Shown here: in pieces, positions 32,407 through 41,734 of the stretch
How positions within the stretch are numbered: position 1 is the first letter of the stretch
How the letters are laid out: every line of letters begins with the position of its first letter
Assembly (NCBI RefSeq): GCF_037201975.1
Contig: NZ_CP147520.1
Coordinates: 3,844,001-3,908,000, forward strand
Reading direction: 5' to 3'
DNA: 64,000 nt
Source: Streptomyces sp. TG1A-60
GTDB lineage: Bacteria; Actinomycetota; Actinomycetes; Streptomycetales; Streptomycetaceae
The notes under the pieces: generated by a model
Databases searched by the model: none
Seen by the model: the letters and a program-made list of their open reading frames with translations, nothing else
What the model was told of the DNA's origin: nothing
Made by a program: the position numbers and the translations under genes

Positions 32407-34965
32407 ATGAGCTCTGGACGTGTATCCCGGCATGCCCGCACACGGATGATGGCGGCGGTGGCGACCGTCTGCGCCCTGTCCGCAGCGCCGCTGGCTCCTT
32501 CAGCCGTCGCTGCCGACACCCCGCCGTACACCGAGACCTACAGACCCCAGTTCCACTTCACGCCGGAGAAGAACTGGATGAACGACCCCAACGGGCTCGT
32601 GTACTACAAGGGCGAGTACCACCTCTTCTACCAGTACAACCCGAACGGCAACTCCTGGGGCGACATGTCCTGGGGGCACGCGGTGAGCAAGGACCTCGTG
32701 CACTGGAGGGAGCTGCCGCTCGCCCTGTCGCACGACGACGAGGAGATGGTGTTCTCCGGCAGCGCGGTCGTCGACTGGAACAACACCACCGGTTTCGGCA
32801 CGAAGAAGAACCCGCCCATGGTGGCGGTCTACACCAGTGCCTACAAGAACGGCGGCAAGCAGGCCCAGTCGCTCGCCTACAGCACCGACCGGGGCCGGAC
32901 CTGGACCAAGTACCAGGGCAATCCCGTCATCGACATCGGCTCCAAGGAGTTCCGCGACCCCAAGGTCCAGTGGTACGCGCCGACCGGGAGCTGGCTGATG
33001 ACGGTGTCGCTGTCCGCCGAGCACAAGGTGAGGTTCTACTCGTCGAAGAACCTCAAGGACTGGGAACTGCAGAGCGAGTTCGGGCCGGCCGGCGCGACGG
33101 GCGGCGTGTGGGAGTGCCCGGACCTGTTCCCCCTCGCGGTCGACGGGGACAGGAAGAACATCAAGTGGGTCCTGGTCGTCAACATCAACCCCGGTGGCAT
33201 CGCCGGTGGTTCGGCCGCCCAGTACTTCATCGGCGACTTCGACGGCAAGAAGTTCACCGCCGACGACAAGGGCACCTACACCCCGCCCACCGGCACGGTG
33301 GTGCAGGACTTCGAGGGCACCGACTTCGGTACGTGGACGACCACCGGCACCGCCTTCGGCGAGGGACCGGCGGCCGGGGCCGTGGACGGGCAGGGCACCG
33401 TCGACGGCTTCGACGGCAAGGGCCTCGCCAACAGCTTCCACGGCGGTGACGGCGCCACCGGCACACTCACCTCACCCGAATTCACCGTGGACAGCCCCTA
33501 CCTGAACTTCAAGGTCGGTGGCGGGCGGCATCCGCACGAGGCCGGAACCGGCATGGACAGAACTCCGCCCGAGGGCACGGTCCTCGCCGACTTCGAAGGC
33601 GGCACCTACGGCGACTGGACGACCACCGGAGACGCCTTCGGCACCGCGCCTGCCCCCGGCACCCTCCCCAACCAGCAGGAGGTCTCCGGATTCCTGGGAG
33701 ACGGCCTGGTCAACACCTTCCTGAACGGCGACACCACCACCGGCACCCTCACCTCGCCGGAGTTCACCCTCGACAAGAACCACATCAACTTCCTCATCGG
33801 CGGCGGCAACCACCCCGCCGGCTCCGCCGACCCCACCGCCCTCGAACTCCTCGTCGACGGCGAAGTGGTGCGCAGCGCCACCGGAAAGGACGGCGAGGCG
33901 CTCAACTGGGCCTCCTGGGACGTCGGCGAACTCGCCGGCAAGAAGGCGCGGATCAGGATCGTCGACGACAACACCGGCGGCTGGGGCCACATCAACGTCG
34001 ACCACATCATGCTGTCCGACACCAAGGCCCAGCCCGTCTCCCAGGAGACGTCCGTCAACCTGCTCGTCGACGGGCAGGTCGTCCGCAGCGCCACCGGCGC
34101 CGACAGCGAGACGCTGGACTGGGCCTCGTTCGACCTGCGTCCCTACACGGGCAAGAAGGCGAAGATCCAGATCGTCGACATGAACAACGCCGGCTGGGGC
34201 CACGTCCTGGCCGACCGGTTCACCGAAGCCGACACCGCCGCCAAGTCCGTCGTGCAGCGCGCCGACTGGGCCGACTACGGCAAGGACTACTACGCGGCCG
34301 TGTCCTGGGAGAACGCCCCGGGCGGCAAGCGGTACATGGTCGGCTGGATGAGCAACTGGGACTACAGCGGCGCCGTCCCCACCTCCCCCTGGCGCGGCGC
34401 GCAGAGCGTTCCCCGGGAGATGGCCCTGCGCACGATCAACGGCCAGACCCGGCTGACCAGCGAGCCGGTGGGCAGCCTGGAGTCCCTCCGGAAGCAGCGC
34501 CCGGCGACGGCGTCAGGCGTCACCGTCAAGAGCACGTCCAAGCCGCTGATCAGCCGCGGGGCCAAGGGCAAGGCACTCGACATCGAGGCCACCTTCTCCC
34601 TCAAGGACGCCGACCGCTTCGGACTGAAGGTGCGCACCGGCGCCGGCGGCGAGGAGACCGTCATCGGCTACGACGCCACGACCGAGGAGCTGTACGTCGA
34701 CCGCACCCGCTCCGGCGCCGTGGACTTCCACAGCACCTTCCCCGGCGTCCAGACAGCGCCGCTGAAGGCCGAGAACGGCAAGGTCAAGCTGCGGATCCTC
34801 GTCGACTGGTCGTCCGTCGAGGTCTTCGGCGGCAGCGGCGAAGCCGTGATCACCGACCAGATCTTCCCCGACCCCGCCAGCCAGGGAGTGGAGGTCTTCG
34901 CCGAGAACGGCTCGGTGAAGCTGGACAAGGCGGTCGTCTGGCACCTCGACTCCGCCCACGGCTGA
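32407..34965 (+). CDS. Secreted GH32 fructan hydrolase (levanase/inulinase) with nested inserted modules
   Basis: An 852-residue secreted enzyme cutting beta-fructans. Signal peptide ends near residue 35 (PSAVA-ADTPP). Catalytic motifs of the five-bladed propeller: WMNDPNG (57-63, nucleophile Asp60), FRDPK (183-187, transition-state Asp184) and WECPD (235-239, acid/base Glu236). About residues 296-612 are an insertion before the last blade, which resumes with YYAAVSWENAPGGKRYMVGW. The insertion is built from one module split in two (FEGTDFGTWTTTG at ~302; LLVDGQVVRSATG at ~552) with a full second copy (FEGGTYGDWTTTG ~397 to GWGHINVDHIMLSD ~538) inside it. A beta-sandwich closes the protein. 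Regulated by the two upstream LacI boxes. Confidence 0.93.
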   Translation: MSSGRVSRHARTRMMAAVATVCALSAAPLAPSAVAADTPPYTETYRPQFHFTPEKNWMNDPNGLVYYKGEYHLFYQYNPNGNSWGDMSWGHAVSKDLVHWRELPLALSHDDEEMVFSGSAVVDWNNTTGFGTKKNPPMVAVYTSAYKNGGKQAQSLAYSTDRGRTWTKYQGNPVIDIGSKEFRDPKVQWYAPTGSWLMTVSLSAEHKVRFYSSKNLKDWELQSEFGPAGATGGVWECPDLFPLAVDGDRKNIKWVLVVNINPGGIAGGSAAQYFIGDFDGKKFTADDKGTYTPPTGTVVQDFEGTDFGTWTTTGTAFGEGPAAGAVDGQGTVDGFDGKGLANSFHGGDGATGTLTSPEFTVDSPYLNFKVGGGRHPHEAGTGMDRTPPEGTVLADFEGGTYGDWTTTGDAFGTAPAPGTLPNQQEVSGFLGDGLVNTFLNGDTTTGTLTSPEFTLDKNHINFLIGGGNHPAGSADPTALELLVDGEVVRSATGKDGEALNWASWDVGELAGKKARIRIVDDNTGGWGHINVDHIMLSDTKAQPVSQETSVNLLVDGQVVRSATGADSETLDWASFDLRPYTGKKAKIQIVDMNNAGWGHVLADRFTEADTAAKSVVQRADWADYGKDYYAAVSWENAPGGKRYMVGWMSNWDYSGAVPTSPWRGAQSVPREMALRTINGQTRLTSEPVGSLESLRKQRPATASGVTVKSTSKPLISRGAKGKALDIEATFSLKDADRFGLKVRTGAGGEETVIGYDATTEELYVDRTRSGAVDFHSTFPGVQTAPLKAENGKVKLRILVDWSSVEVFGGSGEAVITDQIFPDPASQGVEVFAENGSVKLDKAVVWHLDSAHG

Positions 34966-34996
34966 TCCCGGCCCCGACCACGGAGGACACCACACC

Positions 34997-35290
34997 GTGA
35001 ACAAGACCCTGCTCGCCGAGTTCACCGCCCGCGAGGGCTCACGGGACGAGGTCGCCCGCCTGATCCTGGAGTACGCCGAGAAGGTGCGCGAGGAGGACGG
35101 CAACCTCGCCTTCGACGTCTACACCAAGGCGTCCCGCCCCCGCGCCTTCTGGATCTTCGAGGTGTACCGGGACGAGGACGCCTTCCAGGCCCACCTGAAG
35201 GCCCCGTACGGCGGCCCGTTCAACGCCGCCCTCGCCCCACTGATCGAGGAGGACGCGTCGGTGCTGACCTTCCTCGATCGGGTGACCTGA
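34997..35290 (+). CDS. Antibiotic-biosynthesis-monooxygenase (ABM/YgiN) family protein
   Basis: A 97-residue alpha+beta-barrel protein: LLAEFTAREGSRDEVARLIL, EEDGNLAFDVYTKASRPRAF, WIFEVYRDEDAFQAHLKAPY, FLDRV. Members are cofactor-free oxygenases or isomerase-like enzymes. In sugar clusters related proteins (YgiN/LsrG-like) handle small carbonyl or quinone compounds; the true substrate here is unknown. GTG at 34997 follows GGAGGA, 31 bp after the GH32 gene, so the two are likely one transcript ended by the hairpin at 35320. Confidence 0.85.
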   Translation: MNKTLLAEFTAREGSRDEVARLILEYAEKVREEDGNLAFDVYTKASRPRAFWIFEVYRDEDAFQAHLKAPYGGPFNAALAPLIEEDASVLTFLDRVT

Positions 35291-35319
35291 CGGTCCCCTG
35301 ATCCGGTCACCTGACGTCG

Positions 35320-35344
35320 GCCGGGCCCGCCTCGCGGGCCCGGC
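35320..35344 (+). terminator. Terminator hairpin after the ABM gene
   Basis: GCCGGGCCCGC, CTC, GCGGGCCCGGC: an 11-bp perfect stem with a three-base loop, 30 bases after the stop. No T-run follows, as usual in Streptomyces. Confidence 0.65.
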
Positions 35345-35501
35345 GCCTCCTACACACGTGAACACGCTCATGGACAAGGTCAACGTGGTGCTCGCCGGGC
35401 TCCTCCTCTGCCCGACGCACTGCGAACGAATCCCGGTAGCGCGGCGAATGCGTGCGGGTCAGAGGCTTTCGACACGGGCGCGGACTCGCCGTCATGGACG
35501 G

Positions 35502-36236
35502 TCAACGGCATTGGTACGTGAGGTGGGCGGCGGCCGTGCGGGCGGTGGGAGAGAGGATGCGCAGTTCGACCCGGGCCGGGTAACGGCCCGTGCCCTGGAA
35601 GGTCCACAGCAGGTGCAGGCGTGCCTGTGTCTGGCCCTGTACCACCACTTCGCGCAGGACGCCCGAGGCGGTGCCGTCGCTTCGGATCCAGCGGTAGGAG
35701 AGCGTTCCCGGTCGGCCGTTCGTGGTGACGAGGCCGACGACGTCCGCTGTGTCACCGCATCCCAGGACCGTCGGCCGGGCCGTGACCTCCGCCGTGTTCA
35801 CCGCGACGGACGGCCCGAGGCGCTGCCAGGCGAGGAGGGCCATGACGCAGATCAGCACCGCCGCGGGCAGCGCGTGCCGGCGCAGACGCCGGCGTGGGGG
35901 GACGGCGGGCGGCGGCACCGCGGGCAGCGTCCTGTGGGTGCGCTGCGCGACGGCGGCTGTGACCCCCGGGCCGAAGCGCAGCACGGTGCCCTCGGCACGT
36001 TCCGACGGCGTCGGCAGGATCTCCGCGGCGAACGGCCCGACGAGGGTGGCGTCCGGCTCGGGTCTCTGGATCCAGTGGCTGGCCAGCACGGTGGCGCTGT
36101 ACTCGGGGTCGGCGTCGGCGACGCCGGGTTCGGCGCCCGGGGTGTGTGCGTCGGCGAGGTCGAGCACCTGCGTGGGTTCCTCGTCCTCGGCGGACGCTGA
36201 CGCGGACGCGGACGTGCGGTCGTCCTGCGCGGTCAT
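35502..36236 (-). CDS. Membrane-anchored protein coupled to the Ser/Thr kinase
   Basis: A 244-residue protein with a disordered acidic N-terminus (TSASASASAEDEEPTQVLDL), a basic stretch PPRRRLRRHALP, one membrane helix (AAVLICVMALLAWQRL, residues ~128-143) and an extracellular beta domain with TVLGCGDTADVVGLVTTNGR and a final AHLTYQCR, so one likely disulfide. That domain resembles the C-terminal domain of the neighbouring kinase (both end in a beta sheet closed by Cys-Arg). Its ATG overlaps the kinase stop as ATGA. The phrase EEPTQVLDL contains a candidate phospho-Thr site. Function unknown; perhaps substrate or partner of the kinase. Confidence 0.7.
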   Translation of the reverse strand: MTAQDDRTSASASASAEDEEPTQVLDLADAHTPGAEPGVADADPEYSATVLASHWIQRPEPDATLVGPFAAEILPTPSERAEGTVLRFGPGVTAAVAQRTHRTLPAVPPPAVPPRRRLRRHALPAAVLICVMALLAWQRLGPSVAVNTAEVTARPTVLGCGDTADVVGLVTTNGRPGTLSYRWIRSDGTASGVLREVVVQGQTQARLHLLWTFQGTGRYPARVELRILSPTARTAAAHLTYQCR

Positions 36237-37872
36237 CGGAGGTCACACCGTCTGGTCAGCAGCTGCTGAGAAGCGCCGCCGTCGGCGGAGTCCGGAGTGG
36301 TCGTGGCCCGCACCGCCCAGTAGCAGCCGTTGCTCCGGAAGGTCTGGTCGACGGTGAGCGTGTACCGGGTGGCGCCGCTGCGCTCCCACGTCTGGACCGC
36401 ACCGTCCGGGGTGCCGAGCTGTCCGCCGATGGGGCCCGTGAACCACGAGACGGTGAGGGAGAGCGGCCCGGTGCCGTCCGTGGTGATGTCGATCGTCGCC
36501 GTGGCGGTCGTGGGACCCGTCTGCGAGAAGCCCGACACCGCGACGTCCTTGACGGCGGGAGCGGCCGGCGAGCCGGGGGAACGGTCGTCGGCGTCGCCTG
36601 GGGGGTCGTCCCGCCGGGCGTCGTGGTCTCCGGGGCCGGAGGCGTGGTGACGGAGGCCGGGGGCGCGCCGGTGCCGGCGGTCCCCGGGTCCGAGGCCGAC
36701 GGGCCGGACGACCCGGTGGGCGTCGGGGGCGGCGGGGAGGATTCGGTCGTCGGGGTCGCAGCGGTGGGCCCTGGAGGCGCCCCACCGGGCTGGGCAGCGG
36801 TGGTGGCCAGGGCTTGCGCCGCCTGCTGCGGAGCCGCTCCGGGCGTGTGCTGGAGACCGTGGGTCAGCAGGACGCCCAGGAGCACGGCCGCACCGGACAC
36901 CAGCATCCCCGGCCGGCCGGGCCGCCACGACCGCGCCCAGCCGTGGCCCGGTTCCCGGCTCAGCACGGTGCGTGCGGTGTCCGTGGTGGTGTGCGGGGCG
37001 CTGCGGGCGGAGGGCAGCAGCAGCGGCAGCAGGGCGACCAGCGCGGCGAGCCGGCCGCGGCCTCGTTCCTCCCAGTCGGGCCCGTAGGCGGCGCCGGCCG
37101 CCGTCTCCAGTTCCGTGACGAACGCCTCGGCGTGTGCGGGCCGTTCCCGCGGGTCCTTGGCCAGACCGCGCCGCACCAGCTCCCGCACCGCCTCGGGGGC
37201 CTGCTCCGCGGGGACGGGCGCGTCGAGGTGCCGCAGCGCGAGCTCGGCGAGATTGTCACCCGCGTACGGCTTGTGGCCCGTCAGGCACTCGAAGAACGTG
37301 GCCGTGGCCGCGTACACGTCGGCGGCGGGGGAGGCGGGCGCGCCGGTCCACTGCTCCGGAGCCATGTAGGAGGGGGTTCCCGCCGCTCCGGCGCTGGTGC
37401 CGACGTCCGCCGCGATCCCGAAGTCGACGAGCTTGGAGGCTCCGTCCGGTGCGACCAGGACGTTCTCCGGCTTGTAGTCGCGGTGGACGACGCCGACGCG
37501 GTGCGCGTCGGCCAGCCCGAGCAACGAGCCCTTGAGGACCACGAGGGCGGCCTCGGGAACGAGCGGTCCCTGGCTGGTCAGCAGGGCCCGCAGCGAGACA
37601 CCGTCCACCAGCTCCATCACGATGGCGGCGCCGTCCGGGCTCTCGACGTACTCGTACAACCCGGCGACGTACGGGCTCTCCAGGCCGCCGAGCAGCCGCG
37701 CCTCCGCCCTGAAGTCGCGTACGAAGCCGGGGCGGGTGCGCAGCGACTCGCTGAGGTACTTCATCGCGACCGGAACGCCGGTCTCCTGGTGCACGGCAAG
37801 GACCACCCGCCCGCTCGCCCCTGAGCCGAGCTCCAGTGACTCGGTGTATCCGGGCACCGCCCATGTGTTCAT
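36233..37872 (-). CDS. Membrane Ser/Thr protein kinase (PknB-like) with an apparent frameshift
   Basis: N-terminal kinase domain, residues 1-260: Gly loop LGSGASGRVVLA, Lys in PVAMKYLSES, catalytic loop VVHRDYKPENVLV, DFG loop KLVDFGIAADVG and APEQW. All key residues are present. A helix (GMLVSGAAVLLGVLLTHGL) and a Pro/Thr-rich linker follow. At a run of five G (36575-36579) the frame breaks: the first frame degenerates into Arg/Pro/Ser, while the next frame gives a convincing extracellular domain (VKDVAVSGFSQTGPTTATAT, WFTGPIGGQLGTPDGAVQTW, GCYWAVRATTT) and stops at 36233, overlapping the next ATG as ATGA. One missing base in the homopolymer, real or a sequencing error, explains this. Read through, the protein would be about 546 residues. 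Start ATG 37872. Confidence 0.85.
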
Positions 37873-38051
37873 TCCAGCCCCCAAGGCTGCAGTGCTGCCG
37901 GAACCTCAGTCGTCCCGGAGCTTCGGACCACGCACCCAGAGACACATTTTCAGCCACTGCGGTTGCGGTACGACACCCGCCGAACCGCGCTGCGGGCACC
38001 GCTGCCGGGATGTGCGGAGGGAGCGCACACCGATGGTGCTGCGGAACCTGC

Positions 38052-38079
38052 TTCCCGCCCGGCCGGCACCGGGCGGGAA
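38052..38079 (-). terminator. Hairpin after the APC permease
   Basis: TTCCCGCCCGG, six bases, CCGGGCGGGAA: an 11-bp perfect stem 14 bases beyond the permease stop, a good candidate terminator. Confidence 0.55.
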
Positions 38080-38092
38080 AGGAGGCCCCCCG

Positions 38093-39499
38093 TCAGCGGG
38101 CGGCGACGGCGGCGATGAGGCGCTGTTCGGCGTCCTCGCCCGCCGCCACCTTGGGCAGGCGCCACATGAAGAACGCGCCGGCCAGCCACCACGCGCCGAC
38201 GATCAGCCACTCCGAGGGCCAGACGAGGGCCGCGGGCATGCCGGGCAGGTAGAGGACGCCGAGCCCCAGGCTGAGCACCAGCGCGGCGACCCCGACAGCC
38301 GGTCCGGCCGGAGTGCGGAAGGGGCGCTCCATGCCCGGCTCCCGGCGGCGCAGCACCAGGAAGGACAGCACGACGACGACGTAGGCGACGACGATGTTGA
38401 TGCCGCCCGCGTCGACCAGCCAGACCAGCATCGGCCGTCCGAAGAACGGAGCCAGTACCGAGAGGCCGCCGATGAAGAGCACGGCGTTGGCCGGGGTGCG
38501 GTACTTCGGGTGCATCGTGCCGAACCAGGCGGGGATCATGCGGGACTCGGCCATGGCGTACAGCAGTCGGCTGCCGCCGATGAGGAAGGCGTTCCAGCTC
38601 GTCAGGATGCCCGCGATGCCACCGATGACGAGGACGTTGCCCATGACCTGGCTGTTCCACAGGGCGGTCATGGCGTCGGCGGCGGCGAGGTTGGACTCGG
38701 CGAGGGCGGAGGCGCTGAGACCGGAGCCCACGGTCAGCATGATCATCACGTACCACGCGGTCGCACAGAGCACGGAGATCACCAGGAGCCTGCCCACCTG
38801 GCGGTACGGGAGCTTGATCTCACCGGCGGACTGCGGGATCACGTCGAAGCCCACGAAGAGGAAGGGCACGGCGACCAGCACCGTGAAGATCCCGTCCATG
38901 CCCCCGCTGACCATCGGCTCCATGTTGTCGGCGGACCCGCCCTTGAGGGCTCCGAGAAGCAGCGCGGCGCCCGCGCAGAGCAGGAACAGCACCGCGATGG
39001 TCTGGAAAACCGCCGCCGGACGTATGCCGATGTAGTTCACGGCCGTGATGGCGATCGCGGCGATCACCCCGACGGCGACCCAGCTCGCGTAGACGTCGTA
39101 GTCGGCGATCGTCCACATGTGGCCCACGAGCATGTCGGGGAAGAGGTTGACCATGCTGTGGGGCAGCGCGACGGCCTCGAACGCGGCGACCGACACATAG
39201 CCGAGGACCATGGCCCAGGAGGCCAGGAAGGCGCCCCGGCCGCCGAGCGCCCGCAGCGCGTAGTGGTGCTCGCCGCCCGCGTGCGGCATGGCGGAGACCA
39301 GCTCCGCGTACGTGAGCCCGACGAGCGTGACGATCACGCCGCCGGCGGTGATGGCGATCGCCGCGCCCACCGGGCCGGCGTCGCTGATGAAACCGGAGGT
39401 GAGAACGATCCACCCGAAACCGATCATGGCCCCGAAGGCCAGTGCCAGAACGTCTCCTCTGCCGAGCACTCTGAGGAATCCGCCGTTGTTGTCCGTCAT
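38093..39499 (-). CDS. APC-superfamily amino-acid/amine permease
   Basis: A 468-residue transporter with about twelve membrane helices. The first helix carries the APC signature ALAFGAMIGFGWIVLTSGFI; helix 3 region reads TYAELVSAMPHAGGEHHYAL, and FLFVGFDVIPQSAGEIKLPY is the conserved helix 6 motif. The PHAGGEHHY variant occurs in ethanolamine- or amino-acid-type permeases. ATG at 39499 is chosen (MTDNNGGFLRVLGRGDVLAL); the frame runs upstream without support. It stands alone, so the substrate cannot be inferred. Confidence 0.87.
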   Translation of the reverse strand: MTDNNGGFLRVLGRGDVLALAFGAMIGFGWIVLTSGFISDAGPVGAAIAITAGGVIVTLVGLTYAELVSAMPHAGGEHHYALRALGGRGAFLASWAMVLGYVSVAAFEAVALPHSMVNLFPDMLVGHMWTIADYDVYASWVAVGVIAAIAITAVNYIGIRPAAVFQTIAVLFLLCAGAALLLGALKGGSADNMEPMVSGGMDGIFTVLVAVPFLFVGFDVIPQSAGEIKLPYRQVGRLLVISVLCATAWYVMIMLTVGSGLSASALAESNLAAADAMTALWNSQVMGNVLVIGGIAGILTSWNAFLIGGSRLLYAMAESRMIPAWFGTMHPKYRTPANAVLFIGGLSVLAPFFGRPMLVWLVDAGGINIVVAYVVVVLSFLVLRRREPGMERPFRTPAGPAVGVAALVLSLGLGVLYLPGMPAALVWPSEWLIVGAWWLAGAFFMWRLPKVAAGEDAEQRLIAAVAAR

Positions 39500-40169
39500 T
39501 CGCCGAGCCTGCCTCTCTTGGGGGGTTTCGCGCGTCGCGAGAGACAGCAGTGGAACGGATGACAGGACAAGAGAGCCAGCCCCAGGATGTATAACTTTTG
39601 TCGTATACCTATCCACAATGGTGAAATCCCTGGTCGGCCGCGTGCGATCGGCCGATGAGACACATCCCGGCGGCCCCGGGGACCCGCTTCTTCACACGTG
39701 CGGCACACCTTCCGCGCGGACGCCCGCACCGCGTCTCCCCGACGGGCCGCACCGGCGGCTGCTCGGTGAACCCGGCCGACGGCCGACCGGGACCGGGCCG
39801 GAGGCGAGTGCGCCGGTGAGGGACGGGTGGCCGACCCGCGAGCCGTGCGGGGGCGCGCTGCCCCGCTTCGAGGGCCCAGAACTGCCTCGTCCACCTCATG
39901 CCCGAGTGCCCGGGTGGCGACAGGCGACAGGCGACAGGCGACAGGCGACAGGCGACAGGCGACGGGTACGAGCCTCCGACGGCGGCCGAGCAGGACGAGC
40001 TGCGCCTGCTCGTGCGTGAGTACGTGGCCGAGTTCGCGAAGGACCCGGTACGGCGCGGGAACTGCGGCGCGAGGTGGCGCCGAGCCGTCAGCCCATCCCG
40101 GATCCTGCGTCGGCATACCTGTCGATCGCTCATGTGTACGCCGGGGAACCGGAGTTGTACGCTGCAAAG
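39500..40169. other. Gene-poor region with a heptamer repeat
   Basis: No supported gene. On the plus strand the frame after the heptamer tract reads EPPTAAEQDELRLLVREYVA and EFAKDPVRRG (39966-40060), which looks coded, but it has no ribosome site and soon degenerates. The region lies between divergent genes and should contain both promoters. Confidence 0.4.
39916..39964. repeat. GGCGACA heptamer, seven tandem copies
   Basis: Six perfect copies and a seventh ending in G. Because seven is not a multiple of three, a change in copy number would shift any reading frame crossing it, as in phase-variable genes. Confidence 0.9.
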
Positions 40170-41435
40170 GTGGAGGCGGACACATATCGCTTCGGGGAGT
40201 ACGAGCTGGACACGGCTCGGCGCCAGCTCCACCGGACCGGCGAACCGGTCCACGTCGAGCCCCGGGCCCTGGACCTGTTGTGCCTCCTCGTCGAGCACCG
40301 GGACCGGGTGGTGCCGAAGAGCGAGCTGCTCGACGAGGTGTGGGGTGACCGCTTCGTCAGCGAGGCCGCCCTCACCACAGCGCTCCGGACCGCGCGCCTG
40401 GCCGTGGGTGACACCGGCAGCCGGCAGCACCTGATCCGCACCGCGCACCGCCGGGGCTACCAGTTCGTGGCCCCGACGACCACCGTCGGGGACTCCCCTT
40501 CCCCCGGGCCCGAGTCGGCAGCAGCCCACGGACCGATCGGCCCCGACCGGCAGACCATCCGGTTCTGCCGGGCCGGCGACGGCACCCGTATCGCCTACGC
40601 CACCGTCGGCTCGGGCCCGCCCCTGCTCAAGGCCGCCAACTGGATGAGCCACCTGGACCTTGAATGGACGACCCCGGTGTGGTCGCACTGGCTGAGCGGC
40701 CTCGCCCGCAACCGCCACCTGATCCGCTACGACGAGCGGGGGTGCGGCCTCTCGGACTGGGCGGTGCCCGGCTTCACGTTCGACGACTGGGTCGACGACC
40801 TCGACAGCGTGGTCGACGCCGCCGGCCTCGACCGCTTCCCCCTGCTCGGAGTGTCGCAGGGCGGCGCCGTGGCGGTGGCCTACGCCGTACGCCGCCCCGA
40901 GCGGGTCAGCCGACTGATACTCGCCGGGGCATACGCCCGAGGACGGCAGGTCCGGGCCCGGAGCGAGGCCGAGCTCGACGAGGCGTCCCTCGACCTGGAT
41001 CTGGCGCGGGTGGGGTGGATCCACCAGGACCCCAAGTTCCTGAGGGTCTTCGCCTCCCAGTTCCTGCCCGAGGGAACGCCGGAGGACTGGGCCGAGTTCA
41101 CCACGTTCCAGCGGCAGACGACCTCGCCGGCCAACGGGGTCCGTTTCCTGGAGGAGTTCGCCCGCATCGACGTGTCCGGCATCGCCCATCTGGTGGAGTG
41201 CCCGACGCTGATCCTCCACTCGCGCGACGACGAGCGGGTGCCGGTCGCGCAGGCCGGTGAGTTCGCCGCCCTCATTCCGGACAGCCGACTGGTCCTGCTC
41301 AAGAGCCGCAATCACCTGCTCACCGCGTTCGAACCGGCCTGGGACGAGTTCCTGGCCCACATCGACGCCTTCCTGGCGGAGGGATCCGCACGCCGGCGTC
41401 ACCGGGGAACGGGCCCACGGCGACTGACCGGCTGA
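40170..41435 (+). CDS. Winged-helix DNA-binding / alpha-beta hydrolase fusion protein (copy 1)
   Basis: A 421-residue fusion. Residues 1-100 are an OmpR/PhoB-type winged helix (YRFGEYELDTARRQLHRTGE, VEPRALDLLCLLVEHRDRVV, LTTALRTARLAVGDTG, HLIRTAHRRGYQFVAP). From ~130 an alpha/beta hydrolase follows (IRFCRAGDGTRIAYATVGSG, nucleophile motif GVSQGGAVAVAYA, Asp in LILHSRDDERVPVAQA, His in LKSRNHLL), so the triad looks complete. The protein could sense or hydrolyse a small ligand and act on DNA. GTG at 40170 is preferred because the paralogue at 44119-45342 begins at the same place; longer starts exist (GTG 40134). Confidence 0.85.
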   Translation: MEADTYRFGEYELDTARRQLHRTGEPVHVEPRALDLLCLLVEHRDRVVPKSELLDEVWGDRFVSEAALTTALRTARLAVGDTGSRQHLIRTAHRRGYQFVAPTTTVGDSPSPGPESAAAHGPIGPDRQTIRFCRAGDGTRIAYATVGSGPPLLKAANWMSHLDLEWTTPVWSHWLSGLARNRHLIRYDERGCGLSDWAVPGFTFDDWVDDLDSVVDAAGLDRFPLLGVSQGGAVAVAYAVRRPERVSRLILAGAYARGRQVRARSEAELDEASLDLDLARVGWIHQDPKFLRVFASQFLPEGTPEDWAEFTTFQRQTTSPANGVRFLEEFARIDVSGIAHLVECPTLILHSRDDERVPVAQAGEFAALIPDSRLVLLKSRNHLLTAFEPAWDEFLAHIDAFLAEGSARRRHRGTGPRRLTG

Positions 41436-41734
41436 CCGGCCTCCACCGGCACCGTCGTGTGCCCGCGGTGGCCGCGGGCCGCCGGCTCACCGCCTTCGTA
41501 CTCGCCTTCGTACTCGTCTCCGTGCACGGCCGGAGGGGGCTCGTTCCGCACGAGCCTCGCGGGCCTGGGGGCGGCGCCCTCAGGCCCTCCTCAGGAAAGC
41601 CTCAGACCTCCGTCAAGCCTTGGCCCGGTGGCGGACCCGATGCTGGAGCGGTGCCGGGCCGAGGAGCGGTCGAGCGGGCCCCCTCCGACCCGGCGCTCAC
41701 CCCGAACGCGAGACACGACAGAGAAGGACAGAGC

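Noticed and set aside
39916..39964. CRISPR-like repeat array
   Set aside because: Units are seven bases with no spacers, so it is a simple tandem repeat.
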